16,408 nt of DNA from NCBI GenBank assembly GCA_002284615.2, contig MU069464.1:96354-112761 (forward strand). Reading direction: 5' to 3'. The position numbers and the translations under genes are program-made. This document shows, piece by piece, positions 1-9,476 of this stretch; the stretch's first letter is position 1, and each line of letters begins with the position of its first letter. The notes below the pieces were generated by a model that did not search any database, was not told the DNA's origin, and worked only from the letters and a program-made list of their open reading frames with translations. This DNA is from Dunaliella salina (lineage: Eukaryota > Chlorophyta > Chlorophyceae > Chlamydomonadales > Dunaliellaceae).

Positions 1-1533
1 TGATGTATGTCAAATTTGCTTGGTAAGGCCCAGATTCATAAGATGTCTGATTGTGTACTCATTGTTAACAGCGCCAGTCACACCAATTATTGCAAAATCA
101 CTTTGTTATTTCTGTTTGGATTCCTTGACCTGCGGGATTTAAGCCTGGTTACAGTGTGAGAATGTTGAGCTGCTGCACGATCCAAAGTGATGAAGGGTTG
201 TTGAGACAGAATTTCAACTCAACAAAATGAATGTCCCTGTCACGATCAGGGATCTGAGAGGGATCATGGTGGACAGGTCGGCCTGGGATAGAGCGCACAA
301 AGATAGCGTTCAGGCGGCTTTGGTGGCGTGCTGAGGTGCCAGTACTATTAGGGAATGCCCAATCAGGAATGACTCATGCTTTGTATTCAGGGACTCGCAT
401 GCCCTGTTCCTGGAGTCTCATTACTGCAGCCATCCATACCAAGAAGGGTTGAGCCATACCGGCCTTTACTGAGGGCTTCTGCACAGAGACTAAGGCCTGA
501 ACGGTGTCTGTTGGTGTGCATCGCATTCATTGTTGGGTTGGTACACCTGAGGGGCAAGTGATCAATGTTGTCTCATCACAAAGTGGGCATCTTCCACTAT
601 TAAAAGAAGTTGGCATTTAAGGCTTTTTTTTTCCGCGTACAGTGCGTCTATTCAGTACCTTCCTAAAATTTATTTGCTTTTCTAGCGTAATTTCAGGATT
701 CTTCCTCAAGGAGTTGTTAATCTCCATGTTAGCAAGTTGACGAGTTGGACTGTGAGCTTGGATGTTGACTGTGGCAATTGGGGAGGCGGATTGTGGGGCA
801 GAGGTGAGCTTCTGCCACCTTTTGTAATGGTAGCCAGAAGTATCAGCAGAGCCAAGCTTGTGCATCCCATGCGTGTGTGTTTTAAATTTGTCATTCAGGC
901 TGGTGAGATGTCGGATTGGGAGCGGTGCATGCCATCATTTTGTGCACAAGAGGTCTTCAATGGGAGCCAGTAGAAATTGTGGAATGGATCCTGGCGTCTG
1001 GAAGTGCAATGTCTGTTGTCACGAGGAAGGTTGCACTGAGGTGCAGCTGCAAAGAGTGCAGTTGGAGTTGGCTGAAAAGAGGTGACATGGTGACAAGTGC
1101 TTGTGCTGGGTTCGACCCCCGGGGATATGTACACCGGGCTGGCAGTTATACCTAAAGCACTGACATTGCATAGTCCAGCCATAGAGCCATAGCGTCCCCT
1201 AGTCCCATTTTCACAGCTGTGGTACCTGAAAGGGCTACTGCGCGAGTGCAGGCGTTGGCCATCTCGCTGCCACAAAACCAGAGTGGGCTTTTACTCTGTA
1301 GAAATGAATAGAGTGTGGGGAATGCTCTAACATGGTTGATATAGCGTGAACATTCATTAATGATCTCTGCATGCAGGTGGTATCTTATGTGCATTGGACT
1401 CAGGGTTGTTTTGAAACCTTGGAGAGGCAGGATGCACTCTCAGAGGCAATGTCAGTTTGCCCATGTTGGAGTGCCACAACAATACCTGCGAGTTCTGCTC
1501 TGTTGATGGTGTACTTAGTAGGCCCATAATGAC

Positions 1534-1623
1534 GAGGCCTCCAACCTTTTTTCTGCTGGAGTTCTTCCCTTCATGCCCGCGGTCTCTGGCTTGCGTAGGC
1601 TTTTCTTCTCTTTTTTCCTTAGG
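1534..1623 (+). mobile_element. Nested 5'-truncated retroelement tail with target-site duplication
   Basis: This 90-bp stretch begins GAGGCCT, contains the family tail (TTCTTCCCTTCATGCC, then TCTCTGGCTTGCGTAGGC) and ends in a T/C-rich run. It is flanked by the direct repeat CCATAATGAC at 1524-1533 and 1624-1633, which I read as the target-site duplication. It sits in opposite orientation to the RNase H remnant it interrupts, so it inserted after that copy. Confidence 0.85.
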
Positions 1624-1680
1624 CCATAATGACCATTGGTTTTTATGTGCAGCTGCAAGTGTTGGCAGGATGGAGTTTTG

Positions 1681-1902
1681 TTCTGTCCCGGTTTGTAAAC
1701 GCCTGAAACATCAAGTTGTGGGGATTCATTTTTGTGTTTAATGACACTGCCATCTGTGTATGTGGTTTCTTGCCAGTCCTTGATTGTATTGTTCTATCCC
1801 GATTTGTAAATGCCTGAACCATCAAGTTGTGGGGAGTCATTTTTGTGTTTAATGACACTGCCATCTGTGTATGTGATTTCTTGCCAGTCCTTGATTTTAT
1901 TT
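1681..1902. repeat. 111-bp tandem duplication inside the RNase H remnant
   Basis: Unit 1 is 1681-1791 and unit 2 is 1792-1902, with only a handful of substitutions. The period is 37 codons, so it keeps a reading frame open, and it copies the RNase H YTDGS motif. Confidence 0.95.
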
Positions 1903-2099
1903 GTATATATCTTCTTGTTGTTGGCAGGAAGAAGGGCTGTGCTTGTTTGGCGGCACTTGAGTGAGCAGCAATGGATGTCAATGAAAAGTGATTGGAATTT
2001 TTTTCAAGTGTTTGATGCTAGGTGCTGGTGGGTATGCAGGAGCGTAGCAGGATTTGGAAGGTCCAGGGCCAGTGAGACAGTGAGCTCCTGCAACATCTT

Positions 2100-2690
2100 G
2101 GCTAAGGAGTTGGGACCAATTTGTTAGCGCTACATAGCGCTTCTCCGGCATTAGGATTCCAGACAACAGTGAGTTCCATGGGATAAGAAGGTAGGGTAGG
2201 GTTAGGGATGGTATCAAACAGTGTTTGGGTGCTTGGAATTGGATTTTCCCGCAGAAAATTTGGCAAGCACTTTTGCAAGATCTGGGTAATTGTCAAGCCA
2301 CGTCATGTATGCGTTGCAGCTGAAGCCTTTTTAATGGGACATAAGCATGAAGGTGGCAACTGGTTCTGTGGTTTGGATGGAGGAGTACACTGCATGGCGC
2401 AAGAGCATCTACATAATTTCGTCATCATGAGGGGGATGGCAGGAGGAGAAGCAGTTGTAGCGCACAGAGAGGGCGCCTGTGTGTGTGTTTCAAAAACCTG
2501 GTCACGGCAGCTTTGCTGAAGTAAGTGTCGAAGGTACCGTCAAATCCAAGAGGATTGCAGAAACACTCGGTTGAGACCATGCACCATTTATGTAGGGCCG
2601 AACGAATTTGGAGAGGTGTGACCGGCGTGTTTAGACGGGGGACTTGCATACAAACGTCAATTAAATGTGGGAACAAATCCTTGTGCTGAG
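2100..2690 (-). other. Methyltransferase-like domain remnant of the retroelement ORF
   Basis: Three minus-strand frames carry consecutive fragments: PHLIDVCMQVPRLNTPVTP and STECFCNPLGFDGTF (2676-2500), then CHPPHDDEIM and VATFMLMSH*KGFSCNAY (about 2440-2320), then SYPMELTVVWN (about 2180). The C-[N/H]-P-P-x-D-D-E motif followed by a hydrophobic strand and H-W/x-K-G resembles the catalytic NPPF/NPPY region of PCIF1-type adenine N6-methyltransferases. Here the Asn is His and the aromatic residue is His, so this copy would be inactive. The PCIF1 comparison is from memory and needs a profile search. The location just upstream of RNase H is seen directly. Confidence 0.45.
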
Positions 2691-2826
2691 TTCAGCGCTG
2701 TTGTGAAGAATCACACGCAGTCACTCTGCATGAAACAAGCATGCAAAGGTAGGCACACAAACTCCATCAGGTTGCAGTTGTAATGAGCATAATTATTTTT
2801 TCCCCGGCGCTGTGTTTGCTAAGAAC

Positions 2827-2827
<1 letters not shown>
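2691..2827. other. No recognised feature
   Basis: Minus-strand sequence just upstream of the retroelement remnant. I see no further protein motif before the microsatellite. Confidence 0.5.
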
Positions 2828-2859
<32 letters not shown>

Positions 2860-3069
2860 AAGTGACTGACTGACTGGCTGACTGACTGACTGACTGACTG
2901 ACTGGCTGACTGACTGACTGACTGACTGACTGACTGACTGACTGACTGACTGAATGACTGACTGACTGATTGATTGATTGGTTGGTTGGTTGGTTGGTTG
3001 GTTGGCTGGCTGGCTGGCTGGCTGGTTGGTTAATTGGTTGGTTGGTTGGTTGGTTGGTTGGTTGGTTGG

Positions 3070-3101
<32 letters not shown>

Positions 3102-3145
3102 CTGATTGGTTGGTTGGTTGGTTGGTTGGTTGGTTGGTTGGTTGG

Positions 3146-3184
<39 letters not shown>

Positions 3185-3215
3185 GTTGGTTGGTTGATTT
3201 ATTGATTTATTGAAG
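2828..3215. repeat. Compound tetranucleotide microsatellite (TGAT/TGAC/TGGC/TGGT)n
   Basis: About 97 tetranucleotide units, all of the form TGRY, are arranged in homogeneous blocks: TGAT, TGAC with TGGC interruptions, TGAT, TGGT, TGGC, TGGT, TGAT, TGGT, TGAT, TGGT. The long minus-strand frame rich in N-Q-P and S-Q-S through it is an artefact of the repeat. Confidence 0.97.
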
Positions 3216-3837
3216 TTTGGGCCAAGGATGTGATCACATGAGGACACCGCTAGAACTGTCGTGCATTGCAATGGTGTGCGTTGCCTAGAACATTGTCAAG
3301 AAACGCTGTTGTGCATTGCATTGCCGCAACTGCACACGTGTTAAATTGGAGTTATCATCATACTCTGTGCACACTCATCGATTTCACATGAAGCATTGAT
3401 TGTTGAAGAGGCCCATGGCCATGTCTGGACATCTGAGGGATCAGTCCTGCGTGTGTTGAATATTTGAATTTGTAGGATTGACTGAACACCTTGACTAAAA
3501 GGCTCCTAAGGCTAAGACATCTTTTTTTTATTCGCAAGAAACTGACTCCGTTTGCTTTGTATGCAGCATACTTTTCAGTTGCGCACAAATTCTGATTTAT
3601 CTTGCTTGACTGAAAACGAGCCTTAGGGAACGGAATGGCATTTCTCTGGAAAACGTTTCATGAGGCCATGCTAGACATTTTCATGATACGCTTAACATTT
3701 AGTTCTGGCATCCACAGATATGCATGCACTGCAACGCTTTGCAGTGACCGTCAAGCCCCAGACTAGTCCCATACCTCATCCCACTTTAGCATGCCCTTGT
3801 CCCGCTCAAGAGAGAATTCCGTCTGCTTCCTCCATTT
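3216..3837. other. Stretch without a recognised gene
   Basis: It is non-repetitive apart from the word TTGTGCATTGCA-like occurring twice (about 3259 and 3309). A 76-codon minus-strand frame at 3358-3588 has no recognisable motif. It might be older retroelement sequence, but I cannot show that. Confidence 0.4.
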
Positions 3838-4055
3838 GAAAAGGAAAGAAAATAACTCGGGCAAAGAAATTCCCTGCATAAATGAAGGGAAAGGGGCCGC
3901 ATTTGTACACAGACCGTGTTCCCCACCCTTCTCCCCCTCAAAAGTCCGGACCGAGAGAGTACGGCAGGCATACAAAGAAGACAGGTCCAGCAATGATAGA
4001 GCAAGACGGTACAGAAAGACTGGAGTTCCAGACCTTTGACAGCAAGCAGAGTCAG
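3838..4055 (-). mobile_element. SINE-like repeat, family 2, copy 1
   Basis: On the minus strand it runs from TCTGCTTGCTGTCAAAGGTC through GGTCTGGAACTCCAGTCTTTC, then CACGGTCTGTG and GCGGCCCCTTTCCCTTCATTTATGCAGGG, to the tail TTTTCTTTCCTTTTC. The same order of blocks occurs at 12676-12923, so this is a dispersed repeat and not a gene. Overlapping minus-strand frames with GLELQSF are shadows of it. No Pol III A or B box could be recognised. Confidence 0.75.
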
Positions 4056-4129
4056 CACTGCCAGCCTTCCAACCGCGGAAAGCCATGCCCAGCAGTTGCG
4101 CTTTAGACTGTTGAGCACAGGTGAGCACA

Positions 4130-4865
4130 AGGAAAGTCAGTACATTACCATGGCATATTACATGCAGCTGCTGACCAGCAGAGGCCTGTGGAAGAACCCA
4201 AGAAAATCCAGCAGATGGGGTGCTGGACAGCCATTATACTGACTTCCGCTCTATCACAGGCTGACCCATTTAAAATCCCTCTGAGATCCATCCTCATGAT
4301 AGGGACATCCATTTTGTCCCAACCCCAGCCCAGTCATTGACGAGCGATATCACTCTGGAAGTTACAACAGCTCAACATTCTCACACTAAAACCATACTCA
4401 AAACCCGCATCTCAAGAAATCCAAAAAGGAATATCAATGTGACTCTGCACATCATCCTGATTGGATTGGCTGGAACTAACTATCATGAATTCAAAATCAA
4501 GCCTTTCATAGATTTTTTATTGGATAAAAGGCAAAATCACAAGCATCCAAGCTTAGTTACTATACCAAAAAATTGACAACCGTTATTAACACCAGGCATG
4601 CTCCTCATTTTCAGGGGGCTCCTGAGGGGGCTGGGAACAAGGGTTGCTGGGTGCGCGGCAGCAAAGAGCGGGAGAAGGAGAGTCTGGGTGTTCAGGAGCA
4701 TGGCAGACAACCCCCCGGACCTTCATTTTCTGTCTTTCTTGTTCATGCCTGGGCCAACTGTCTGGTGTAGGTTTTGAGGGCCCTCTGGTGAGGTGTCTGA
4801 CTTCCCGTTAGGGGTTTTCCCTAAATGTATGCGGCCTCTGGCCCATGTAGACTAGTCATTTTCTT
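4130..4865 (+). pseudogene. 5'-truncated retroelement copy B (C-terminus and 3' UTR)
   Basis: From about 4250 it aligns with the left-edge minus-strand copy: CGCTCTATCxCAGGCxGACC, ATCCCTCTxAGATCC, AGGGACATyCATTTTGT and CAGCTCAACATTCTCACACT are shared. The protein reads HTKTILKTRISRNPKRNINV, TLHIILIGLAGTNY, then after a frameshift INTRHAPHFQGAPEGAG, and SMADNPPDLH near the end. The E-x-K part of the nuclease-like motif is lost here (DRDIHFV is followed by PTPAQ). The 3' UTR with TGGTGAGGTGTCTGACTTCC and GCGGCCTCTGGCCCATGTAGAC follows. Confidence 0.85.
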
Positions 4866-4894
4866 TGACCTCTGTCTTTTGTTTTTTTGGATAT

Positions 4895-5285
4895 GCAGGA
4901 TGGAAAGATGTATTTAGGGGTTTAGGAGCATGGCTAACAACCCTCCAGATCCTCATTAGCACTTTTTCCGGTTCTCACCTAGCCGTGTCTAGTATATACT
5001 TTGGGAGCCCTGTGGTGAAGCCCCTACTAGCCGTGTCTAGTGCATGTTTTTGGGGCCTTGTTGTAAAGCCCCTACTAGTTTGCTAGTTTGGGAACCTTCC
5101 CTCAATGCACGTGGGAACTACCTCTTGGGGAGTTGAGATTTCTCTTGTGTGCAATCGTTGTTCCCGTGGACAGATCCAAAGGCTGATCAGCCAAACAGTC
5201 CGGCCGAAGAACTCCATATGTAATCTAATATGATCCCTCGATGCACGCGACCTCTAGCCTGCACAGACTTTTCTTATCTTCAATC
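4895..5285 (+). mobile_element. Further retroelement 3'-end copy or copies
   Basis: Positions 4926-4957 encode SMANNPPDPH followed by a stop, the intact-looking C-terminus of the element. The 3' UTR holds a 48-bp tandem duplication (units from 4981 and 5029, each starting AGCCGTGTCTAGT). TCCCTCAATGCACGTG (about 5098) and TCCCTCGATGCACGCG (about 5236) then both precede tail sequence, the second ending CTAGCCTGCACAGACTTTTC. Either two copies abut here or about 120 bp were inserted within the tail. Confidence 0.75.
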
Positions 5286-6059
5286 AGCAGTCCTGCCCGG
5301 GAGAGTGAGCTGGGAACCTAGAAATGTGTTGACTTTTTAATAGTGCAATATTCCAAAAAAGATGGTTGGCATGATTAGATTTGAGAAAGAAACATGAGAG
5401 AGAGAACGCCCAGCAGTTTAGGCCAGTTGACTGCACCTGAAACCTTGCGTAGCAGAACACGATCAGAGCACAGCATAACAACATTGTAGCATGATACTTT
5501 CATTTAGACGCAGTGGAGCAGGATAACTGATTGTTAGAGCAGTCTTGTCAAAAGCAGCCTGGTCGACAACAGATTGCAGCTGGAGCATGCTTGACTGTAA
5601 CATGAACCTCATTGACTTGGAAACGTGCAAATAGTCCTAAAAGTTCCCCACCCATGGTGCCTATTTGCAGCTCGGCCTACACTTTCCAATGGGCTGACAA
5701 CTTGGCCATTGCAAATCCTTGTAGTTATTGTAGGCACTCTCACTTTTAACAAAGCATCATGATCTGAGCCTCATCCGAAGCCACCTCATGATCCGAGCCT
5801 CATCAGAAGACACCAAAGAAGCGTTCCAGGCGCCTCCTGAGTGTCCGCTTTGCTACTTGGCTGCCGTAGTCAATGGTTGTATCCTGACACAACACAAAAG
5901 GGTAGATCAGACGGCAAATCGTTCATTTAGGAGGCAAAATGCGGATTTTTCAAAGCAATGATGTACGTACGGATTTCGTACCTGCCACCAACAATCCAGC
6001 ATAATCTCAGCACAATCTTGTCATATTGATTGTTACATTTGCCGTCAACAACCCTTTTA
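5286..6059. other. Stretch without a gene; short tandem repeat
   Basis: I recognise no coding signal. At 5761-5816 a 29-bp unit (GATCYGAGCCTCATC...) occurs twice. Confidence 0.5.
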
Positions 6060-6235
6060 GGGGCCCCTTATAGAAAGTAAAAGAAGTAGAAGACAGACAA
6101 GGAAACTCTCCCTGCATCAATTGAGGAGGAGACACACTGGCTCCTGGAGAGCCGGGAGTCCCCTTCACCACAGAGGCTACTAGCCTTGGAGGAACAAAGA
6201 GAGGTAGTGAGGATCTGGATGGTAAGTAAGGAACC
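6060..6235 (-). mobile_element. Degenerate retroelement or SINE-like tail
   Basis: On the minus strand GGCTAGTAGCCTCTGTGGTG is followed by CAATTGATGCAGGGAGAG and a tail TTCTACTTCTTTTACTTTC. The first block resembles the retroelement 3' UTR and the rest resembles SINE-like family 2. Confidence 0.55.
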
Positions 6236-7441
6236 ACTCAGCTCTAGAATCTAGCTGTGATAGGGACGTTTTCTTGCAATTGTGCGCCAAGCAGTTAGGA
6301 GTTACGGGCATACTCTGTAGCATGGGCATGATGTTTATGAGCAAGCTTCATGGCATGTTGTTGGTCCAGTTCCTGTCCTTGAAATTGGTCTAGGGTATGC
6401 TTGGTGTAACGCATTCCACCTAGATCCGTGAGTGCCAATTATTTTGTACATAGTGTTTGCAGAGGACTGCAGAGCTCTGCGTTGAGGTGAGAGTAATAAA
6501 AATTATATAATAGATAACAATTTCAGCGCGCATTTGTACAACGCGAGAAATCTCTTTCGTGATTGAAATTTTGCAGTTTTCGCAACTAAGGCATTCAGTT
6601 TTTTTACCTCCTCACACATTTACCATGCATCTGGCTGCTCCAAAGCCCACTGAAACCTTCAGCCTCCTCCCTGTCCTCCTTTTCTTTCTACTCCCTCTCC
6701 TCTTCCTCCCCCTCTTTTTGTCGCCAGCAAGCACATCAGGAAGTCCACCACCTTAGGAGCAGGGGAGCCCAGCAGGGAGAAGACCAAGGGACAGATCTTG
6801 CTCTTGAATTGGGTGGACTTGGAAGTCCACCCGATGCAAGAGCGAGCTGTGGGGACTGCTAAATTACATCCGCGCACACAAAATTGAGGTCACAAGAAGA
6901 AGCCAGAAGCACCGCCAAAGAAGAAACCAGAAGCACGCCAAAGGTGCTGACCTGCTTCCACAGTGCTGATCCGCTGCTACCGTGCCAACTCCAACTGTTG
7001 TCCAAGCCAAAGCTCCGCCTTATAACAGGCAGAAAACCCTGCTTATCAATTTCAACTTCAAACGCCCTCATGCTGCCTTTAAGAGTGATGCCTCCCAGAA
7101 TGCTGCCGTTCAGAATGTTGGGGGAGGGATTTCCCATAAATTGGTGAAAGTAATTGTGAGGGGTGAATGATTACAAAAATTTACACTTCTACTACACTGC
7201 CCTTTCTGATCAGGTCCCCTTATTCACGTTAGCACCCAGCATTCTCTTCATTACCCAGACAGTACACTTGCAATTTCCTTTTTTCCAAATCGCTGTATGC
7301 AGCGTTTCCACTGCTTATGCATTTATCCAGTTTAATCAGTACCTGCTCATTTCCAGACAGAAAACTCTCTGTCCCAGGAAAGCTTTTTAAGCTCTCATAC
7401 ATTTCACTCACCGTGATGCCTTCTGCCCTCTTTTCAGCATA
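6236..7441. other. Stretch without a recognised gene
   Basis: Open frames of 60-92 codons occur on both strands (for example 6884-7147 plus and 7229-7477 minus) but show no domain or motif I recognise and no matching splice structure. A long hairpin at 6797-6846 is listed separately. Confidence 0.4.
6797..6846. repeat. Two-step hairpin (inverted repeat)
   Basis: GGGTGGACTT (6811-6820) pairs perfectly with AAGTCCACCC (6823-6832) across a 2-nt loop. Beyond a 4 x 4 internal loop, CTTGCTCTTG (6797-6806) pairs with CAAGAGCGAG (6837-6846) with one mismatch or wobble. Confidence 0.85.
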
Positions 7442-7593
7442 GCTGCTGCGTGCAAAGTGCATATAGTGGTGGAACACATGCTAATTTTTTGCCAGGCACG
7501 AGTGTGCGGCTAGGTTTGCTGCTGCGTGCAAAGTGCATATAGTGGTGGAACACATGCTAATTTTTTGCCAGGCATGACTGTGCGGCTAGGTTT
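7442..7593. repeat. 76-bp tandem duplication
   Basis: Units 7442-7517 and 7518-7593 begin GCTGCTGCGTGCAAAG and differ at only two positions (CACGAG versus CATGAC), so the duplication is young. Confidence 0.95.
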
Positions 7594-7897
7594 GCAAGTC
7601 AAAACAAGCTTCTGAGGTTAAGTAAACAAGTCTGTATGCCCCACTGCATCCATTCATTTCCTCATAAGGTGGTGAATTGCTTCAAGGACACAGGCCACCT
7701 GTGTTATTGAGGTGTGGCAGGATTGCATCCAAGCTTGCAATGAATGGTCGAGGACACCTACACGACTATTCTTTTTTTTCCTCCTCCCTGTTCATGACCC
7801 CCCCTTCAATGGGACTCTTCTGTGCAGATCAAATGCTCACTGAAATAAGCATTCACGGAAGACATCAAGTACGTTCGCTAGGCCAGCACCACTTATT
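7594..7897. other. Stretch without a recognised gene
   Basis: I see no coding motif. The right end (about 7860-7895, GACATCAAGT...) is a degenerate relative of the tandem array that follows. Confidence 0.4.
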
Positions 7898-8302
7898 GCT
7901 GAACACAAGTGCAGATACCCGCTGCATTTCCAAGGAGAGACATCAAGTCACTTCAGCGTGCTGAACACAAGGGCAGGTACCCACTGCATTCACAAAAAGA
8001 TATCAAGTCAGCACAGCATGCTGAACACAAGTGCAGATACCCGCTGCATTTCCAAGGAGAGACATCAAGTCACTTCAGCGTGCAGAACACAAGGGCAGGT
8101 ACCCACTGCATTCACAAAAAGATATCAAGTCAGCACAGCATGCTGAACACAAGTGCAGATACCCACTGCATTTCCAAGGAGAGACATCAAGTCACTTCAG
8201 CGTGCTGAACATAAGGGCAGGTACCCACTGCATTCACAAAAAGATATCGAGTCAGCACAGCATGCTGAACACAAGTGCAGATACCCACTGCATTCTGTCG
8301 TG
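7898..8302. repeat. 122-bp higher-order tandem array
   Basis: Units start at 7898, 8020, 8142 and 8264 (the last partial), each beginning GCTGAACACAAGTGCAGATA. Each unit is two related halves of 62 and 60 bp: half a has TTTCCAAGGAGAGACATCAAG and half b has TTCACAAAAAGATATCAAG. Since 122 is not a multiple of 3, the long plus-strand frames here shift frame each unit and are not a gene. Degenerate half-units continue to about 8455. Confidence 0.95.
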
Positions 8303-8516
8303 CAAGATCAGCATCACGTACACATCACCAACCTGGGAGCACAGATCACTGACTGTTCTGCCATGATTCACCAAGAACCACGATTCAGCATGACAATTCA
8401 CAAAAAGAGACACAAGTCAGTCCAGCTTGCTGAACACCAGGTAGATACCTACTGCTTTACAGCACCATATTGGTCATGCACAGCTCTGATGGGGCGTGTC
8501 CTGGTGATGCGCCTCT

Positions 8517-8706
8517 GGATGCCCTTGAGTGCTCCTGCATGCCAACAAAGTATGATTTTGAGGAGGCACGAGAGGGGGAGCTGCACTTCTCAACACCTTG
8601 TGCCAGTGAATGGATGCTCTTGAGTGCTCCCAAATTTTGATTAGACATGATTTTGAGGAGGTATCAGAGGGGGAGCTGCACTCCTCGGCACCCTGTGCCA
8701 ATGAAG
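8517..8706. repeat. 95-bp tandem duplication
   Basis: Units from 8517 and 8612 share GGATGCYCTTGAGTGCTCC, ATGATTTTGAGGAGG and GAGGGGGAGCTGCACT. Internal substitutions show that it is older than the 76-bp duplication. Confidence 0.9.
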
Positions 8707-8884
8707 CATTCTCACCTTTTGTAATGGCAGGGAATGCAGCTGTACCCAGCACGTGCATAGCTAGTCGTCAAATGCTGACGATTTATCCAAAAGTACAAGG
8801 GGTTAAGACTCAACCGTTAAGTTAAGAGTTTAATTAAAGAGTTGAAAGAAGTTCACTCAGTCTGAACTTCATGGTCGCGGGGTC

Positions 8885-8985
8885 ATACAGTCTGCGCACC
8901 ATTGTAGCTCCTTTTCCTTAATTGATGTAGGGAGGGTTTCTCTGCCTACATAGTCATTCTTTTCTTTTCTTTTCTTTTGGCAAAG
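8885..8985 (+). mobile_element. SINE-like repeat, family 2, 3' part
   Basis: CAGTCTGCGCACCATTG is followed by CTCCTTTTCCTTAATTGATGTAGGGAGG, GTTTCTCTGCCTACATAGTC and the tail ATTCTTTTCTTTTCTTTTC. These blocks match the minus-strand copy at 12676-12923. Confidence 0.75.
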
Positions 8986-9052
8986 AGAGTGGAATATGCG
9001 CTTCAAAGGCAAAGAAAGGCGGGGCTGTTGAAGATAGATGCCAGCATGGACA

Positions 9053-9162
9053 AAAAAGAAAAAAGTCTATGCAGGCCAGAAGCGACGTGCACTAAGGGAA
9101 GGTCCCATAACGAACAAGCTATGAAGCTAGCAAGCTAGCCGTAGCCTCACCAGAAAGGGATT
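9053..9162 (-). mobile_element. 5'-truncated retroelement tail with target-site duplication
   Basis: On the minus strand it reads CTGGTGAGGCTACGGCTAGC, then CCCTTAGTGCACGTCGCTTC, TGGCCTGCATAGAC and a T/C-rich end. The 12-bp direct repeat CCAGCATGGACA flanks it exactly at 9041-9052 and 9163-9174. It lies downstream of the stop codon of the monooxygenase gene. Confidence 0.9.
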
Positions 9163-9476
9163 CCAGCATGGACATTCCTGCACGTACTAAATACGACTGA
9201 CTTGAAGATCTCAGGCTCAAAGCAATGTGTGGCGTACTAAGGAAAATAGGCAGGGTGAGCATAAAAGCTTACACAGCACTTTATAATGTTGACTTTGCAG
9301 TGTTTAATTAAAATTCTACATAAAAGTTTACGCAAAAGAACATTCACCTGTTGCCCTCCTAGCACCCCTTGCAAGGAAGCCGCCTTTGCTTTTCCGATCT
9401 TCTTCTGCTTCCTGCTTTTCTTGCTCAGCTGTGTGTGCTTCTGGCAGGCGGTCCAATCCAGCTAAAGCAAGCACTG

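Larger units (their letters stand above)
1200..1902 (-). other. RNase H domain remnant, with duplicated first motif and a nested insertion
   Basis: The first RNase H motif (YTDGS followed by a small-residue GSGIY/VSGVY strand) appears twice because of a 111-bp tandem duplication. The second motif is INRAELAGIVVALQHG (about 1450-1510), followed by IASESASCL, where functional relatives usually have D at the E of this strand. The third is HFYRVKAHSGF (about 1260-1295). Stops interrupt the stretch between motifs two and three. The domain is split by the 90-bp insertion at 1534-1623, exactly between GHYG and PTKYTINRAEL. Confidence 0.75.
1..2690 (-). pseudogene. Degenerate retroelement ORF: methyltransferase-like segment, RNase H, zinc finger, nuclease-like C-terminus
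   Basis: Read on the minus strand, pieces of one protein appear in order through many stops and frameshifts. About 2676-2100 holds STECFCNP, CHPPHDDEIM and YPMELTVVWN. About 1900-1200 holds an RNase H: YTDGS, then TINRAELAGIVVALQHG, then FYRVKAHSGF. Next come DPFHNFYWL and LGSADTSGYHYKRWQKL, a CPLC zinc-finger start near 572-593, and finally AIFVRSIPGRP...RDIHFVELKFC running to the left edge. The order RNase H, zinc finger, nuclease-like domain is that of a non-LTR-type retroelement ORF. No reverse transcriptase motif is visible, so that part is either absent or upstream of the microsatellite at 2828. The same C-terminus recurs on the plus strand at about 4250-4750, which confirms a repeat family. 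It is clearly non-functional. The upstream boundary is approximate. Confidence 0.8.

Noticed and set aside
1095..1135. tRNA-like T-arm (CTGGG-TTCGACC-CCCGG) on the plus strand
   Set aside because: No matching 5' acceptor strand, D-arm or anticodon arm upstream; it lies inside the retroelement remnant.
2858..3271. 137-codon N-Q-P/S-Q-S protein on the minus strand
   Set aside because: Translation of the TGRY microsatellite; no real coding signal.
7677..8623. Overlapping plus-strand frames with repeated RDIKS and HKGRYPLHSQ peptides
   Set aside because: The 122-bp repeat unit is not a multiple of three, so the same peptides cycle through all frames, as expected for non-coding tandem DNA.
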